Positions 43,799-54,032 of a stretch of 64,000 bases of DNA are shown here, piece by piece; the stretch's first letter is position 1, and each line of letters opens with the position of its first letter. Made by a program: the position numbers and the translations under genes. The notes below the pieces were generated by a model that worked only from the letters and a program-made list of their open reading frames with translations, ran no database searches and was not told the origin of the DNA. The DNA is from Phycisphaeraceae bacterium (GTDB taxonomy: Bacteria; Planctomycetota; Phycisphaerae; Phycisphaerales; UBA1924): contig JAHBXH010000001.1 in NCBI GenBank assembly GCA_019636555.1, positions 1,178,001 through 1,242,000 of the forward strand. The letters are read 5' to 3'.

Positions 43799-44989
43799 TC
43801 AGGAGCGGGGCACAAACCGCACCACAACTCCGCCGTCGCTGACAGCATAGAGGTTGCCGTCTTCGAATTTGTCGGTCAACATCATCACGGTCTGCGGAAC
43901 GACATAGGAACGGATGATGTCGCCTCGGTCTTTGTCGAGCAGAAGCACCAAGGACCCGTTCCACACCACCAGATTTCCGGCGCGGATTCCGATGACCGAT
44001 CCCTCGACGACTCGGTTCGACCAGACAACTTTGCCGCTGGATGCGTCCACGGCGGACAAGCCTTCCGTGCCGAGCTGGCTCCACACGGTCTGCCCATCGG
44101 TCGAGGGCTGACGGGTGAGAGGCTGATCGCAGCGAATTCTCCAAGCCACGCTTCCGTCGGGTCGGAGACCCCAGAGAGACTGGTCTCGGCCGGCAGCGAT
44201 CATCAAGCCCTGGGCCGCGATCGGGTCGGTATCAAGCCCGCCGAAGATTTCTCCCCGACCAAGCGGGCGGCCGGCCTTGGCGCTCAGAAAGACGTATTGA
44301 CCGGATTGTGAAATCGCCCCAACGATCTCGTCGTCCGAATGAAGCGGGCCGACCACGACCGGTTTGTGATCGATCGCGCCGCGGAGCAGGAACGCCCAGC
44401 CGGTGACGCCGAGATCCGTTCGATGTGCAAGAACGTGCCCGGTCGTTGTTCCGTAAATGCAGAGATTTCCGTAGACAATCGGGGAGGTATTGACGACGCG
44501 CGAATAGCTTTGGCGTGCCTGCACATCCCCGTTGTTGGCGGAAAGCACGAAGAGCTCGCTATCCGCCGAAGCAAAGACCTTGTCGCCTTCGCGATTGAGC
44601 CCGACGAATCGGGTCAGTGGAGTGGCCAGTTCGTTCGCCCATCGCATCGCACCGTTCGATGTTTCGAGGCCGGTGACGGTGGACCCGGTTTCGAGCGCAA
44701 GCACAAGGTCGCCGGCCGGAACAAGAGTCTGGAGTTTCTGTTGCTTGGTCAGATAGGGGAAAGCGGTCCAGTCTCTGCGGTATCCGAGTTCAAGAAAATT
44801 TGCATCGCTGATGGAATAGCCACCGATCGGCGCGGATTTCGGATGAGCGGGCGCGGCCGGCGCGGTCTTCGTGGCTTCTGTCTCCGGCGACTTGGCGGTG
44901 CTCTTGTTCGCACACGAAGCGAGCGCGACGGCGCTCGAAGCAAGCAAAAGTCGGATTGCGGTGGAACGGAAGAGCTGAAGATTCGCCAT
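43799..44989 (-). CDS. PQQ-like beta-propeller lipoprotein
   Basis: About 396 residues. A signal peptide ends in lipobox ALASC near residue 19, followed by a Thr/Ala/Pro linker. The remainder is a beta-propeller of PQQ/BamB-like repeats (LVLALETGSTVTGLETSNGAMRWAN; VFASADSELFVLSANNGDVQAR; GLSAVDASSGKVVWSNRV; NLVVWNGSLVLLLDKDRGD). BamB proteins assist outer-membrane protein assembly, but bacteria of this type have many unrelated propellers, so I do not assign BamB. It is upstream of, and likely co-transcribed with, purH. Divergent from ribE; the 218 bases between hold no riboswitch that I recognise. Confidence 0.85.
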   Translation of the reverse strand: MANLQLFRSTAIRLLLASSAVALASCANKSTAKSPETEATKTAPAAPAHPKSAPIGGYSISDANFLELGYRRDWTAFPYLTKQQKLQTLVPAGDLVLALETGSTVTGLETSNGAMRWANELATPLTRFVGLNREGDKVFASADSELFVLSANNGDVQARQSYSRVVNTSPIVYGNLCIYGTTTGHVLAHRTDLGVTGWAFLLRGAIDHKPVVVGPLHSDDEIVGAISQSGQYVFLSAKAGRPLGRGEIFGGLDTDPIAAQGLMIAAGRDQSLWGLRPDGSVAWRIRCDQPLTRQPSTDGQTVWSQLGTEGLSAVDASSGKVVWSNRVVEGSVIGIRAGNLVVWNGSLVLLLDKDRGDIIRSYVVPQTVMMLTDKFEDGNLYAVSDGGVVVRFVPRS

Positions 44990-45207
44990 GGCGGTTCTTT
45001 CGGGAGGTCGCAAGGTCGCTACTTCTACCAGATTTTGGCCCCCCGGGCATGTGCCGCGCCCGGGTCAGGCAGATTTCGGGGTGGGGGCCATTGTTGGAGC
45101 GCTGTCGGCGGGGCGTCGAGCCCGCGTGCGCGTCCGGTTCGCTTCCCTTTCCGCACTTTTTGCGTTTCGGGTTGCGTCCGGCCCGAGTCTTGCAGACACT
45201 TTCCCGC

Positions 45208-45816
45208 ATGTTCACCGGAATTGTGCAGGCCCTCGGAAGGGTTGTTTCGCTCAAACGACAGGCGCCGGGACTGCGCATCGAGATTGACCCTGCCGACTGG
45301 GCTTTTCGCCCGGCCGAAGGCGACTCGATCTCGGTTGATGGCTGCTGCCTGACCGTCGTTTCTGCGACAGTGAGTCTTTGGAGCTTCGACGCTGTCCCGG
45401 AAACGCTCGCGAAGACGACGCTCGGTTCGTGGAAAGTGGGCAAGAAGGTGAATCTGGAACACGCCGCGACCGCCGCGACGTTCCTGGGGGGCCACATTGT
45501 CCAAGGGCATGTGGACGGCGTCGGAACTGTCCTCGATGTTCGATCCGGGTCCGATTGGAGGCTGCGGATTCGTCCGGGAGCGCAGTTGATGGAATTCATG
45601 GTCCCCAAGGGCTCGGTCGCACTGAGCGGGGTCTCGCTGACGCTCGCCGAGGTCTCGCCAAAGGGGGGCTGGATCGATGTCGCGCTCATCCCGGCGACGC
45701 TCGAAAAGACCAATCTTTCCGATCTAGCTCCGGGCGACAATGTGAATGTCGAAGCCGATTCCATGGCCAAGACGATGATCCATTGGCTTCGGAACTACTC
45801 CGCTGCGAGCGTGTGA
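45208..45816 (+). CDS. ribE: Riboflavin synthase, alpha subunit
   Basis: About 202 residues. It dismutates two 6,7-dimethyl-8-ribityllumazines to riboflavin. Two tandem lumazine-binding domains are visible: MFTGIVQALGRV with SVDGCCLTV, and GGHIVQGHVDGVGTVLDV with GSVALSGVSLTL. MFTGIV is the invariant N-terminus and fixes ATG 45208. No other rib genes are adjacent; ruvC follows 30 bases later. Confidence 0.97.
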   Translation: MFTGIVQALGRVVSLKRQAPGLRIEIDPADWAFRPAEGDSISVDGCCLTVVSATVSLWSFDAVPETLAKTTLGSWKVGKKVNLEHAATAATFLGGHIVQGHVDGVGTVLDVRSGSDWRLRIRPGAQLMEFMVPKGSVALSGVSLTLAEVSPKGGWIDVALIPATLEKTNLSDLAPGDNVNVEADSMAKTMIHWLRNYSAASV

Positions 45817-45846
45817 TCGGCGGATACGCTCCGTGCGAGGAGAACG

Positions 45847-46383
45847 ATGCGGATCGTCGGGATAGACCCCGGGCTTCGGATCACCGGATACGGCTGCATC
45901 GATGTTGTCGATGGCGCCGTGAGCCTGGTCGAGGCCGGCGTGTTCCGGCTTGGCAAGGCGCTCAGCCGGAGCGAGCGCGACGCCGTGGAATTCCGCGTCG
46001 GTGATGCGCACAGCATTTCTTCTCGGCTCTCCGAACTCGATCGCGATTTCCGCGTGATGCTCGACCGGCTCCGCCCGGATGTCGTCGCCGTTGAAGCGCT
46101 CTTCGCTCACTACAAGCACCCGGCGACCGCGATCGTGATGGGGCATTCGCGCGGCATCCTGCTGCTCGCGATCCGTCAGCTCGGGATGAATCTGCTCGAA
46201 TTCAAGCCGACGATGGTGAAAAAGTCCGTGACCGGGAACGGGTTAGCCAAGAAGCAGCAGGTCCAACTCGCCGTTCGCGCCATGCTCGGGCTCACCGAAC
46301 TTCCCGAGCCACCCGACATGGCCGACGCGCTGGCCGTCGCGATCTGCGCTTCCCGCCGCGCGGCCGTTCCGGCGCTTGGCTAG
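45847..46383 (+). CDS. ruvC: Holliday junction resolvase RuvC
   Basis: 178 residues. The nuclease subunit of RuvABC cuts Holliday junctions. The RNase H-like active site is visible as Asp7 in IVGIDPGLRITGYG, Glu83 in VAVEALFAHYKHPATAIVMGH, and a late Asp pair in PPDMADALAVAIC. Length is as expected. GAGGAG lies before ATG 45847. ruvA and ruvB are not in the window. Confidence 0.97.
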   Translation: MRIVGIDPGLRITGYGCIDVVDGAVSLVEAGVFRLGKALSRSERDAVEFRVGDAHSISSRLSELDRDFRVMLDRLRPDVVAVEALFAHYKHPATAIVMGHSRGILLLAIRQLGMNLLEFKPTMVKKSVTGNGLAKKQQVQLAVRAMLGLTELPEPPDMADALAVAICASRRAAVPALG

Positions 46384-46401
46384 CCGAAGTCGGCATCAAT
46401 A

Positions 46402-47922
46402 ATGTTCCGCATGCCCGAAGATCGCGAAAAACTCGCGGCGCAGGTTCTCATCGTCGAAGATGAACCCGACCACGCCGACGTCATGGCCGATGCGCTCCGC
46501 AAGCCCGGACACGTTTGCACCATTGTGAACGATGTCGGCGGCGCGCTCGAGGAACTCAAGGGCGGCGCGTTCGACGTGATCGTCACCGATCTCCGTATGC
46601 CCGGCTCGGGTGGAAAAGACGGGGTCGCTTCCGATGGCGCGGACGCGGGGCTGAAAGTGCTCGAAGCGGCGCGAAGATTGCAGCCCTCGGCGGAAACGAT
46701 CATGGTCACCGCGCACGGCGATGTACCGACGGCGCGCGCCGCGTTCAAGCAGGGCGCGTACGACTTCATCCAGAAGCCGCTCGATCTCGAGGTGTTTCGC
46801 AATCTCGTCAACCGCGCGTCCGAGACGGTGCTGCTCCGCCACCAGAACGACGAACTCAAGGTGCAGGCCGACAGCGCCGGCTTCGACGGGCTGGTTGCTT
46901 CGAGCGAACCGATGCGAAGGGTTCTGCGCACCATCCGCACCGTCGCGCCCAGCAACATCCCGGTGCTGATCACCGGAGAGAGCGGCACCGGCAAGGAACT
47001 TATCGCGCTCGCCGTCCACAAGCTCAGCAAGCGCGCCGCGCCACCGGGCACGCAAAGCAACGGCGGGTTTCTCGGCGGCGGCAACGGCGCGGGCGGGCGC
47101 TACGTCGCGTTCAACTGCGCGGGCCAGAGCGAGAGCTTGCTCGAAGATCAGTTGTTCGGGCACATCCGCGGCGCGTTCACGGGCGCCGACAAGGATCGGC
47201 CAGGAGTTTTCGAATACGCCGATGGTGGCACGCTCTTTCTCGATGAGATCGGCGACATGCCGCTCAGCATGCAGGCCAAGCTGCTGCGCGTGCTCGAGAG
47301 CGGCGAGGTGGTGCGACTCGGTTCCAACGAGCCGCGCCACACCGACGTGCGGTTCGTCAGCGCTACGAACAAAGACCTGCGCGAGATGGTCAAAGCGGGC
47401 ACGTTCCGCGAAGACCTGTTCTTCCGAATCAACGGATCGCACGTGCATCTGCCGGCGCTGCGCGAGCGGCGCGAAGATATTCCGCCCCTCGTGCGCGCGT
47501 TCGTCGATCGTTTCATGCAGGAGCTGGCGCCCGGCAAGCCTTCCCCGAGAGTGTCCGACGCCGCGATGATGCGACTCACCAGTTACGACTGGCCGGGCAA
47601 CGTGCGCCAGCTCCTCAACGTCATTCAGAACATGGTCGTGACGGCGCTCGGCGAAGACGTTCCGCCCGGCGGCGAGTTCAGTCTCGACGTGCGCCACATT
47701 CCAGATGAAGTGCGCGTCGGCGATGCGGTCGAAGCGGACTCGACCTCGGATTCCGCTTCGGTCGGGGCGTCTCTCGCCGGCACCAGTCTCGAAGCGATCG
47801 AAAAGCGAGCGATCCGCGAAACGCTCCGCCTCACGCAAGGGAACCGCGAGCACGCGGCAAAGCTGCTCGGGATCGGCGAACGCACGCTCTATCGCAAGCT
47901 GAAGGAATACGGTCTTCGCTAG
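46402..47922 (+). CDS. Sigma-54-dependent response regulator (NtrC family)
   Basis: 506 residues in the standard order: receiver domain (acidic Glu19/Asp20, phospho-acceptor Asp63 in [10 protein letters not shown]), AAA+ domain (Walker A GESGTGKE at 192-199, sigma-54 contact loop GAFTGA at 257-262, arginine-finger region [10 protein letters not shown]) and a C-terminal Fis-type helix-turn-helix ([24 protein letters not shown]). Two Gly-rich inserts, after Asp63 and at residues 213-233, are unusual. It activates sigma-54 promoters when phosphorylated; no histidine kinase is adjacent. Confidence 0.95.
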   Translation: MFRMPEDREKLAAQVLIVEDEPDHADVMADALRKPGHVCTIVNDVGGALEELKGGAFDVIVTDLRMPGSGGKDGVASDGADAGLKVLEAARRLQPSAETIMVTAHGDVPTARAAFKQGAYDFIQKPLDLEVFRNLVNRASETVLLRHQNDELKVQADSAGFDGLVASSEPMRRVLRTIRTVAPSNIPVLITGESGTGKELIALAVHKLSKRAAPPGTQSNGGFLGGGNGAGGRYVAFNCAGQSESLLEDQLFGHIRGAFTGADKDRPGVFEYADGGTLFLDEIGDMPLSMQAKLLRVLESGEVVRLGSNEPRHTDVRFVSATNKDLREMVKAGTFREDLFFRINGSHVHLPALRERREDIPPLVRAFVDRFMQELAPGKPSPRVSDAAMMRLTSYDWPGNVRQLLNVIQNMVVTALGEDVPPGGEFSLDVRHIPDEVRVGDAVEADSTSDSASVGASLAGTSLEAIEKRAIRETLRLTQGNREHAAKLLGIGERTLYRKLKEYGLR

Positions 47923-47996
47923 CGAGCATGCATTCATCCGGTAACCCGCGCGAACCGGCGCGCATCCAACCCGCACGCGTATCGGAGAGTCTTCTG

Positions 47997-48956
47997 ATGA
48001 AATCAATCCGCGTGCATTCGTTTGGCGACCCATCTGTTCTCCGGTACGAGACAGTTCCCGATCCCGTGCCCGCGGCGGGCCAGGTCCTCATCCGCGTGCG
48101 CGCGATCGGCGTCAATCCGGTCGATACCTACATTCGCGCCGGCATCTACGGGCCTCAACAGTTCCCCTTCGTTCCGGGGTACGACGCTTGCGGCCAGATC
48201 GAACAGGTCGGTGCCGGAGTCTCGAACTTCAAGGTGGGCGATCGCGTCGTGCTCTACCGGCCGCCCAGCGGTGCGTACGCAGAACTGATCGCGTGCGAGC
48301 CCGCGCATCTGTTTACGCTTCCTTCTGCGCTCTCGTTCGAAGAGGGGGCGGGTTTGGGAGTGCCTTATTTCACGGCGCAGGTCGCGCTCTTCGACCGCGG
48401 GCGAGCCGCCAAGGGCGAAGCCGTTCTGATCCACGGGGCGACGGGCGGCGTGGGCACCGCGGCAATCCAACTGGCGCACGCCGCCGGCCTGAAGGTCCTC
48501 GGCACTGGGAGCACGGACAAAGGCAAATCGCTCGCGACCAAGCTGGGCGCAAGCCGCGTCTTCGATCATTCAAAGCCGGGATACCTCGAGGAAATCCGCA
48601 ACGCGACCGACGGCCGCGGGCCCGATCTCATCATCGAGATGCTCGCGAACGTTAATCTTGAAAACGACATGACGATCGCGGCCCCCAAAGGCCGGATCGT
48701 GATCGTCGGCAATCGGGGGAAGATCGAGATCACGCCTCGCCTGATGATGAAAGGGAATCTCGATGTGCTCGGGATGAGCCTTCACAACACGTCCGATGCC
48801 GAATTGCACCGGGCCTGGTCTCAGATCGCGCAGGGCGTGGAGTCGGGCAAGTTGAAGCCGATCATCGGCGAGACGATGCCGCTCGCGCAGGCCGCAAAGG
48901 CACACGAGAAAATCCTCGAGCCCGGCGCCGCGGGAAAGATCATCCTCGTTCCCTGA
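47997..48956 (+). CDS. NADPH:quinone reductase-like medium-chain dehydrogenase
   Basis: About 319 residues. MDR family, zeta-crystallin/QOR branch: MKSIRVHSFGDPSVLRYETVP, VNPVDTYIRAGIY, PGYDACGQIEQVG, then the nucleotide site IHGATGGVGTAAIQLAHAAG and late ILEPGAAGKIILVP. No catalytic zinc Cys/His set is visible, as expected for quinone reductases. It probably reduces quinones or enones with NADPH. ATG 47997 with GGAGAG upstream is preferred over ATG 47928. It converges on purL. Confidence 0.92.
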   Translation: MKSIRVHSFGDPSVLRYETVPDPVPAAGQVLIRVRAIGVNPVDTYIRAGIYGPQQFPFVPGYDACGQIEQVGAGVSNFKVGDRVVLYRPPSGAYAELIACEPAHLFTLPSALSFEEGAGLGVPYFTAQVALFDRGRAAKGEAVLIHGATGGVGTAAIQLAHAAGLKVLGTGSTDKGKSLATKLGASRVFDHSKPGYLEEIRNATDGRGPDLIIEMLANVNLENDMTIAAPKGRIVIVGNRGKIEITPRLMMKGNLDVLGMSLHNTSDAELHRAWSQIAQGVESGKLKPIIGETMPLAQAAKAHEKILEPGAAGKIILVP

Positions 48957-48957
48957 A

Positions 48958-51900
48958 CTACCAATCGAGCGGCGCGAGCCATGCCTTCGCGAGGTCTTCG
49001 ACCGCGGCATCCAGTCTCTCGGTGCTCCACGTGAGCCTGCCCGTCGAATTGAGGTCGCCGATCGTGCGGCACTCGATGCCTTGTGAGGAGAGCGAGCGCT
49101 CGACTTCGTCCCGTCGATCGGGAGCCACTTCGAGTACGTAGCGGCTCGGGGACTCGGAGAACGCCGCCGCGATCGGGTTGATCTTGGTTGTGCTCAGATC
49201 AATCGATGCGCCGAGCGGCGTTCGAGGTGACGAGCCGCCGATGAGCATCTCGGCAACGGCGCAAAGCACGCCGCCATCGGAAACATCGTGCGCGCTGCGG
49301 ATCGATCCGGAAGAAATCAGTTTGGCGACCGCGCGGGCTGTTCGCGGTCCGACAACAAGATCGGTCTTGGGCATCGCCGGGTTCGCGATCGATTCGGGCG
49401 CGATCTGCTGGAGATGCGAGCCGCCCATGCAATCCGAGTTCGCGCCGACGAGCAGCAGCACGTTTCCGGCGCGCTTCGCATCCATCGTGACGCAGCGAGC
49501 GACATCGGGCACAATCGCCAGTCCTGTGATCAGGAGCGTCGGAGGAATCTCGATCAGTCGTTGCTGGCCGGTTGCGGGATCGGTGAATCGGAGCTGGTTG
49601 TTCAGAGAGTCCTTGCCCGAAACAAACGGCGTTCGATAGGCCTTCGCGCCGTCGTAACACGCTTCCGCGGCACGCACGAGCGTCGCGAGATTGCGCGCCT
49701 CGCCGCACGAAGGCCAGCAGAAGTTGTCGAGGATCGCGATCCGTTCCGGATCGGCGCCGACGCAAACGAGATTGCGAACGCACTCGTCGATTGCCGCGAG
49801 CGTCATCAGGTATGGGTCGCCGCCGATTTCGGGATTTCCGATTCCCGTTTGGAGTCCGCACGAGATCGCGATGCCGCGCGCGGAAGATGGAACCGGTTGC
49901 AGAACTGCCGCGTCCATCGGCCCGCGCGCGAGGGGTCCCCCCAGCGGCTTGATGACGGAGTTGCCCTGCACCTCGTGGTCGTACTGGCGGATGATCCAGT
50001 GCTTGCTCGCGATGTTGGGGTGGGAGAGAAGGGAAAGAAGAGACGAAGCGACGGAGAGAGCTGGTTTCGGTGAAGGGGTTCGCGCCGCCGGCGGCGAGGG
50101 TTTCCACTCGGCTTCTCGTGTCGGCGTCGGGATGCCGTCGTGGAGGAACGCCATCGGCAGCCGGCCGACTTCCAGCTCGCCATAGCGAAGAACGAGTTCC
50201 GCGCCCGGAGTACCGAACTCTCCGAGATCGGCCATCTCGACGCTCTCTTCATCGCAGATCTGCTTGAGCTTCGCGATGTTCGCCGCGGGAACCGCGAGCA
50301 CCATGCGCTCCTGCGCTTCGCTGATCCAGATTTCGGTGTACGAGAGCCCCGCGTACTTCAGCGGCGCGCGATCGAGCTGCACCGTCGCGCCGATCTTCCC
50401 GCCCATCTCGCCGACGGCGGAAGAGAACCCTCCGGCGCCGCAATCGGTGATGGCGTGATAGAGCGGCTTGCCCCCATCTCCCGCGAAATCGCGGGCGCGG
50501 AGGATCGCATCGAGCGTTCGCTTCTCCTCGATCGCGTTGCCGATCTGCACCGCGTGCGCGAACTCATCGGCGTGGGTGTGCTCCATCTCGGCGCTCGAGA
50601 AAGTTGCGCCGTGGATTCCATCGCGACCGGTGCGCCCGCCCAGCGCGATGATGCGATCGCCCGGTTTGCTCGCGCCGTGCACAAGATGTTTCGGGATGAG
50701 CCCGACGCAGCCCGCGAAGACGAGCGGGTTGCCGATGTAGTGATCGTTGAACATCACCCCGCCCGAGACGGTGGGGATACCCATGCGGTTGCCGTAGTCG
50801 CGGATGCCGCGCACCACTTCGGAGAGCACTTGCCTGGGCGGGAGACATCCGGGCGGGAGCGATGAAAGGTCGGGCGGAGCGACACAGAACACATCGGTGC
50901 TCGCGATCGGCTTGGCGCCGAGACCGGTGCCAATGACGTCGCGGATGCAGCCGCCGATTCCGGTGGCGCTGCCGCCGTACGGCTCGATCGCGCTCGGGTG
51001 GTTGTGCGTCTCCACTTTGATGCACACGCCGTGGGCATCGTCGAACGCAATGACTCCGGAATTGTCTTTGAAGACACTGAGCGTCCAGTCGATTCCTGCC
51101 GCGATCAACTCGTGCGTTGCCGCGGCAACCGTCGACTTCAGCAGGTTTGCGATCGTGACCGAGCCATCGGCGTGAACAGTGTGGCCGGGACGTCCCTCGA
51201 GTCGAAGCGGGTCTTCGCCCCCTTTGCCACTTTGCCCCTTTGTCACTTCGCCGCTTCTATAGCGGATATTGCTCTTGAGCGTCTTGTGCACGCAGTGCTC
51301 GGACCAGGTCTGCGCGATTGTTTCGAGCTCGATATCGGTCGGGTCGCGCTCGAGGGTGCGGTATTCGTCGCGCACGGCGAGCATCTCGTCGAGGCTGAGA
51401 AAGAGGTGCGCCTCGCGCGACATCTTCTGGAGCTGTTCGTCGTTCAGTTCGCGGATGGCGATGCGGCCGATCTTGGCGGTGTAGGAGTGACCGGCCGGAA
51501 GAGACCGGGGCAGAAAGGGTTCGGAGTGCGCCGATTGGATCGCGGGGTTGAAGAGCAAACGGCGCGCGAGAAGATCGGCGAGTTCACGCTCTTTCGCGCG
51601 AGGAAGGCCCATCAGGTCGTAGCGAGTGCCGGTCGAGACCCGAAGCCGGCGCCGATCGCCGGTCAACTCGCGCGCGGCGCTCTCGACCGATTGCGCTGCC
51701 GGATCCATCACGCCGGGGAGAGGATGGATTTCAACCATGCACGCGCCGGGGCCGACATGAGTCGCGCCGATCACGGAGCGCTCGGTGACCGGGTCCGTCA
51801 GCAGGCACCTGGAAATCCGCTCGATCTCTTGAATCGTCGCATCGGTCTCGATGAGGTAGACCCGCGCGGTTGAGGCCGTTTCCAACTGGATTCCGATCGC

Positions 51901-52035
51901 GTTTGCACTTCGCGCGATCTGAGAGCCTCGGGCATCGAGTGAAGCGTTCTTCGACCACACCTCGACTCGGTGGACGCGGACACCGGCCGAAGGCGAAACT
52001 TGCGCGTGCGATGAGGCGGGTGCGGTGTGGCTCAC
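48958..52035 (-). CDS. purL: Phosphoribosylformylglycinamidine synthase, long PurL with N-terminal PurS-like segment
   Basis: About 1025 residues, longer than the 730-residue PurL subunit and shorter than the 1300-residue single-chain form. Residues 15-170 resemble a diverged PurS-like N-domain (LETASTARVYLIET; ELADLLARRLLFNP). The FGAM synthase core has EHCVHKTLKSN, VKVETHNHPSAIEPYGGSATGIGG and TGRDGIHGAT. No glutaminase domain follows, so a separate PurQ is needed. A low-complexity insert (EVTKGQSGKGG) interrupts residues about 285-300. GTG 52035 is chosen because TACGAT ends 6 bases before it and it precedes the PurS-like strand. Confidence 0.94.
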   Translation of the reverse strand: MSHTAPASSHAQVSPSAGVRVHRVEVWSKNASLDARGSQIARSANAIGIQLETASTARVYLIETDATIQEIERISRCLLTDPVTERSVIGATHVGPGACMVEIHPLPGVMDPAAQSVESAARELTGDRRRLRVSTGTRYDLMGLPRAKERELADLLARRLLFNPAIQSAHSEPFLPRSLPAGHSYTAKIGRIAIRELNDEQLQKMSREAHLFLSLDEMLAVRDEYRTLERDPTDIELETIAQTWSEHCVHKTLKSNIRYRSGEVTKGQSGKGGEDPLRLEGRPGHTVHADGSVTIANLLKSTVAAATHELIAAGIDWTLSVFKDNSGVIAFDDAHGVCIKVETHNHPSAIEPYGGSATGIGGCIRDVIGTGLGAKPIASTDVFCVAPPDLSSLPPGCLPPRQVLSEVVRGIRDYGNRMGIPTVSGGVMFNDHYIGNPLVFAGCVGLIPKHLVHGASKPGDRIIALGGRTGRDGIHGATFSSAEMEHTHADEFAHAVQIGNAIEEKRTLDAILRARDFAGDGGKPLYHAITDCGAGGFSSAVGEMGGKIGATVQLDRAPLKYAGLSYTEIWISEAQERMVLAVPAANIAKLKQICDEESVEMADLGEFGTPGAELVLRYGELEVGRLPMAFLHDGIPTPTREAEWKPSPPAARTPSPKPALSVASSLLSLLSHPNIASKHWIIRQYDHEVQGNSVIKPLGGPLARGPMDAAVLQPVPSSARGIAISCGLQTGIGNPEIGGDPYLMTLAAIDECVRNLVCVGADPERIAILDNFCWPSCGEARNLATLVRAAEACYDGAKAYRTPFVSGKDSLNNQLRFTDPATGQQRLIEIPPTLLITGLAIVPDVARCVTMDAKRAGNVLLLVGANSDCMGGSHLQQIAPESIANPAMPKTDLVVGPRTARAVAKLISSGSIRSAHDVSDGGVLCAVAEMLIGGSSPRTPLGASIDLSTTKINPIAAAFSESPSRYVLEVAPDRRDEVERSLSSQGIECRTIGDLNSTGRLTWSTERLDAAVEDLAKAWLAPLDW
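51213..51256 (-). repeat. Low-complexity GGGGCAAAGTGGC element inside purL
   Basis: Read on the coding strand it consists of units such as GGCGAAGTG, AAAGGGGCAAAG and TGGCAAAGG. It is in frame and encodes a Gly/Lys/Ser/Gln loop. The stretch at 25909-25953 is built of the same units. Confidence 0.5.
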
Positions 52036-52041
52036 GGCGCG

Positions 52042-52047
52042 ATCGTA
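52042..52047 (-). promoter_or_regulatory. -10 box of a leaderless promoter (purL)
   Basis: TACGAT on the minus strand ends 6 bases before GTG 52035. TTGCGG lies 19 bases further upstream as a weak -35. Confidence 0.45.
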
Positions 52048-52098
52048 GGAAACGCGGGCTCGGTTTCCGCAAAGCGTTGCGCGAAGATTCGCATCGGC

Positions 52099-52104
52099 TA
52101 GACT
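52099..52104 (+). promoter_or_regulatory. -10 box of a leaderless promoter (glycogen synthase)
   Basis: TAGACT ends 8 bases before ATG 52113, with TTGCGC (52077-52082) 16 bases upstream. The divergent purL promoter lies in the same 77-base interval. Confidence 0.5.
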
Positions 52105-52112
52105 CTCGGCCG

Positions 52113-54032
52113 ATGGCCGAAACCACGACCAACCCTGCGACAGGTACGGACGAAACCGATGTCGCACGTCAAAGCGAGGGAGCCTATCTCTTCGAGACGG
52201 CGTGGGAAGTCTGCAACCAGGTCGGCGGCATCTACCAGGTCATTCGGTCCAAAGTTCCGCTGATGATGGAGCGTTGGGGTGACCGCTACACGCTCATTGG
52301 CCCGTACAACGAGCACAAAGCCAGCGTCGAGTTCGAGCCGGTCGCCCCTGGCGGATGGATCGGGCGTGCGATCGAGCAGCTCGCGGGCCAGGGCCTGAAG
52401 GTTCATCACGGGCGCTGGCTTATTCCGGGCCGGCCACGGGTGCTTCTCATCGAACACTGGGTGCCAAACTGGAAACTGGGCGAGATCAAGTACTCGCTCT
52501 GGGAGCATCACGGGATCGAAACGCCGGGGACCGATTGGTTGATAGACGGGGTGGTGACCTTCGCCGACGCCGTGCGTCGTGTGTTCGAGGCGCTCTGCGA
52601 GCAGCGCGCGACTTCGGCGGGCGCCTCGCGCACTACGAAGACCACGCCGCGGATCCTCATCGGTCATTTTCACGAGTGGATGGCGGGCCTGGCGATCCCG
52701 ATGATCCGGCGGCAGAACTTGCCGGTCGCGACGGTCTTTACCACGCACGCGACGCTGCTCGGCCGCTTCATGGCGATGGGGATGGACGATTTCTACGAGA
52801 AGCTCCACGCCGTGAACGACGCCGAGGCGGCGCGGAAGTACAACATCGTCACGCAGCACAAAATCGAGCGGGCGTGCGCGCACGGATCGCACGTGTTCAC
52901 GACCGTCTCGGCGGTGACCGCCGAGGAATGTTCCGCGTTGCTCGGTCGCCCTGTTGATGTCGTGCTTCCCAATGGGCTCAATGTCGAGCGCTACAACGTG
53001 GCGCACGAACAGCAGCAGATGCACGCGAGCTTCAAGGATCGCATTCACCAGTTCACGATGGGGCACTTTTTCCCCAGCTACTCGTTCGATCTCGAAAAGA
53101 CGCTCTACTTCTTCACGTCGGGCCGGTACGAGCCGCGAAACAAAGGCTTTGATCTGTGCCTGGAAGCGCTCGCTCGACTCAATTCGGAGATGAAAGCGCA
53201 CAAGATCGACAAGACGATCGTCTTCTTCATCGTGACGAGCAAGCCGAGCCGGAGCCTGAATCCGCTGGCACTCGAAAAGCGCGGCGTGATGAATGAACTG
53301 CGCACAGTTTGTCAGAACATCACGCAGGGTGTGGAGAGCAAGCTCTACACCCGAGCGGCGGCGGGCGGCAAGTTGAAGCTGGACGATCTCGTCGACGAGT
53401 ATTGGACGCTCCGCTACCGTCGCACGCAGCAGGCGATGAAGCAGCACTGCCTGCCGATGGTGGTGACGCACATTCTCGAGAGCGACGCGGACGATCCGGT
53501 CCTCAATCAGATTCGGCAGATGGGGCTGATCAACCGTCCGGAAGACCCGGTCAAGATCGTGTATCACCCGGAGTTCATCAGCCCGGCGAATCCATTGTGG
53601 GGAATCGAGTACGACCAGTTTGTGCGCGGGTGTCACCTGGGCCTGTTCCCGAGCAGCTACGAGCCGTGGGGGTATACGCCGCTCGAGTGCATCGCGATGG
53701 GTGTTCCGAGCGTGACGAGCGATCTTGCCGGCTTTGGACGCTACGTTGCGGAGCATCACCTCGGGCACGATGAGTGGGGGCTGACGGTGCTCCGGCGACG
53801 CGGGAGGGCCTATCACGATTCGGCGGCGGAGCTGTGCGCGAAACTGCTCGATTTCTGCCGCCTCGATCGGCGCGAGCGGATTGCGCTGCGGAACGCGGTT
53901 GATCGGCGGAGCTGGGACTTTGACTGGGCGCACCTGGGTCCGGCGTACCACGAGGCGCACGACCTCAGTGTCGAGCGCTTCTTTGCTTCCGGAGGATCAG
54001 GGATCGGTTCCTTGCTGGGGTCGGGATTGTGA
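52113..54032 (+). CDS. Glycogen synthase, eukaryote-like GT3 family
   Basis: About 639 residues. It is a retaining glucosyltransferase extending alpha-1,4-glucan from a nucleotide-glucose donor. It aligns by eye with fungal/animal glycogen synthase, not bacterial Glg[119 protein letters not shown]. The SYEPWGYTP motif holds the catalytic Glu pair. The eukaryotic C-terminal phosphorylation tail is absent. Its stop overlaps the rnhA GTG. Confidence 0.95.
   Translation: MAETTTNPATGTDETDVARQSEGAYLFETAWEVCNQVGGIYQVIRSKVPLMMERWGDRYTLIGPYNEHKASVEFEPVAPGGWIGRAIEQLAGQGLKVHHGRWLIPGRPRVLLIEHWVPNWKLGEIKYSLWEHHGIETPGTDWLIDGVVTFADAVRRVFEALCEQRATSAGASRTTKTTPRILIGHFHEWMAGLAIPMIRRQNLPVATVFTTHATLLGRFMAMGMDDFYEKLHAVNDAEAARKYNIVTQHKIERACAHGSHVFTTVSAVTAEECSALLGRPVDVVLPNGLNVERYNVAHEQQQMHASFKDRIHQFTMGHFFPSYSFDLEKTLYFFTSGRYEPRNKGFDLCLEALARLNSEMKAHKIDKTIVFFIVTSKPSRSLNPLALEKRGVMNELRTVCQNITQGVESKLYTRAAAGGKLKLDDLVDEYWTLRYRRTQQAMKQHCLPMVVTHILESDADDPVLNQIRQMGLINRPEDPVKIVYHPEFISPANPLWGIEYDQFVRGCHLGLFPSSYEPWGYTPLECIAMGVPSVTSDLAGFGRYVAEHHLGHDEWGLTVLRRRGRAYHDSAAELCAKLLDFCRLDRRERIALRNAVDRRSWDFDWAHLGPAYHEAHDLSVERFFASGGSGIGSLLGSGL

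Noticed and set aside
44990..45207. FMN riboswitch upstream of ribE
   Set aside because: The conserved RFN-element sequences are not visible in the 218-base interval.
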